From the NCBI RefSeq assembly GCF_025264685.1, contig NZ_CP073721.1, positions 797,001 to 861,000 on the forward strand: DNA of 64,000 nucleotides, in the 5' to 3' direction. The DNA is from Dactylosporangium roseum. Its GTDB lineage: Bacteria > Actinomycetota > Actinomycetes > Mycobacteriales > Micromonosporaceae. The notes under the pieces were generated by a model. The model searched no databases. It saw only the letters and a program-made list of their open reading frames with translations, and was not told where the DNA came from. Positions 63,889 through 64,000 of the stretch are shown piece after piece (within the stretch, counting starts at the first letter, position 1; each line of letters opens with the position of its first letter). Position numbers and translations under genes: made by a program.

Positions 63889-64000
63889 CCGGTCCGGAGC
63901 GCAGCGGAGGGGCCGGTCATCGTGGGCTCAGTGTGGAGGTCGTGCGGCCGGAGCGGAGCGGAGGGCGCATGACCGGTCCGGAGCGCAGCGGAGGGGCCGG
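63885..64000 (+). CDS. ABC importer permease, N-terminus only, built from short repeats
   Basis: ATG at 63885 overlaps the ATPase stop. The visible ~38 codons carry no membrane segment; they consist of MTGPERSGGAG, a short unique stretch, a degenerate VRPERSGGR copy and a second MTGPERSGGAG. The real permease likely begins after the window, perhaps from the internal ATG at 63969 or later. The permease identity comes only from operon context. Confidence 0.5.
   Translation, partial: MTGPERSGGAGHRGLSVEVVRPERSGGRMTGPERSGGA
63885..64000. repeat. 32-base direct repeat with a degenerate middle copy
   Basis: The unit starting ATGACCGGTCCGGAGCGCAG is found at 63885-63916 and again at 63969-64000, identical over 32 bases; CCGGAGCGGAGCGGAGGG (63948-63965) is a shorter variant. 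The first unit is bounded by the inverted pair ATGACCGG and CCGGTCAT (63885-63920). The repeats keep the reading frame (PERSGG). Confidence 0.85.

Overview
The window is high-GC (about 72%) actinobacterial chromosome. Family-level clues point to Micromonosporaceae: leaderless promoters of the form TANNNT-N6-start, dispersed GATC(T/A)TGCA.TTGTGGTGCC palindromes, CGGAGCGCAGCGGAGG-type repeats in coding sequence, and a chemotaxis-receptor remnant (a motile lineage such as Actinoplanes or Dactylosporangium). That placement is inference; no species marker is present.

Layout. Bases 1-8.4 kb: an acidic unknown protein (partial), a metallophosphoesterase, a ribosomal protein S4 divergent from a DUF2470 protein across a DtxR/IdeR-type iron box, a methyl-accepting chemotaxis protein remnant interrupted by an XRE regulator plus large LuxR ATPase pair, and two membrane proteins. 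Bases 8.4-26.8 kb form an accessory regulatory island: three MalT-like STAND/LuxR regulators, a DivIVA-like coiled-coil protein, a cation efflux protein, two DUF7144 membrane proteins, a formylglycine-generating-enzyme-like protein lacking one active-site Cys, two SpoIIE/PP2C phosphatases and a MarR regulator. Five promoters in this island share a composite operator, TCACCC-N5-GGRTGA-N6-NTCACY, followed 11-12 bases later by a -10-like hexamer. The half-site resembles the MalT box (GGAKGA). This is the best candidate for an undescribed regulon.

Bases 26.8-64 kb are mainly housekeeping. They hold a protein mannosyltransferase divergent from rsmI; metG-tatD-rsmA-ispE-ABC-F; DUF4383; a desaturase-TetR operon with its operator; tRNA-Gln(UUG); glmU-prs-rplY-pth; a sugar-phosphate transferase with a long disordered N-terminus followed by cysQ-cysD-cysN; a CBS/CorC protein divergent from galE; two tandem ECF sigma/membrane beta-propeller pairs; trpS-2'-5' RNA ligase-YihY; a GH13 glucosidase; a MerR regulator divergent from a small membrane protein; and a BMP-type lipoprotein/ABC importer running off the right edge.

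How the parts may work together. The island looks like a signal-transduction module: MalT-like ATPases sense a ligand and switch on a small set of genes, including their own regulator, a cell-pole or envelope coiled-coil protein and small membrane proteins. The sigma/propeller pairs look like a separate, duplicated envelope-sensing unit. Operator and promoter calls come from reading the sequence only and need binding or transcript data.
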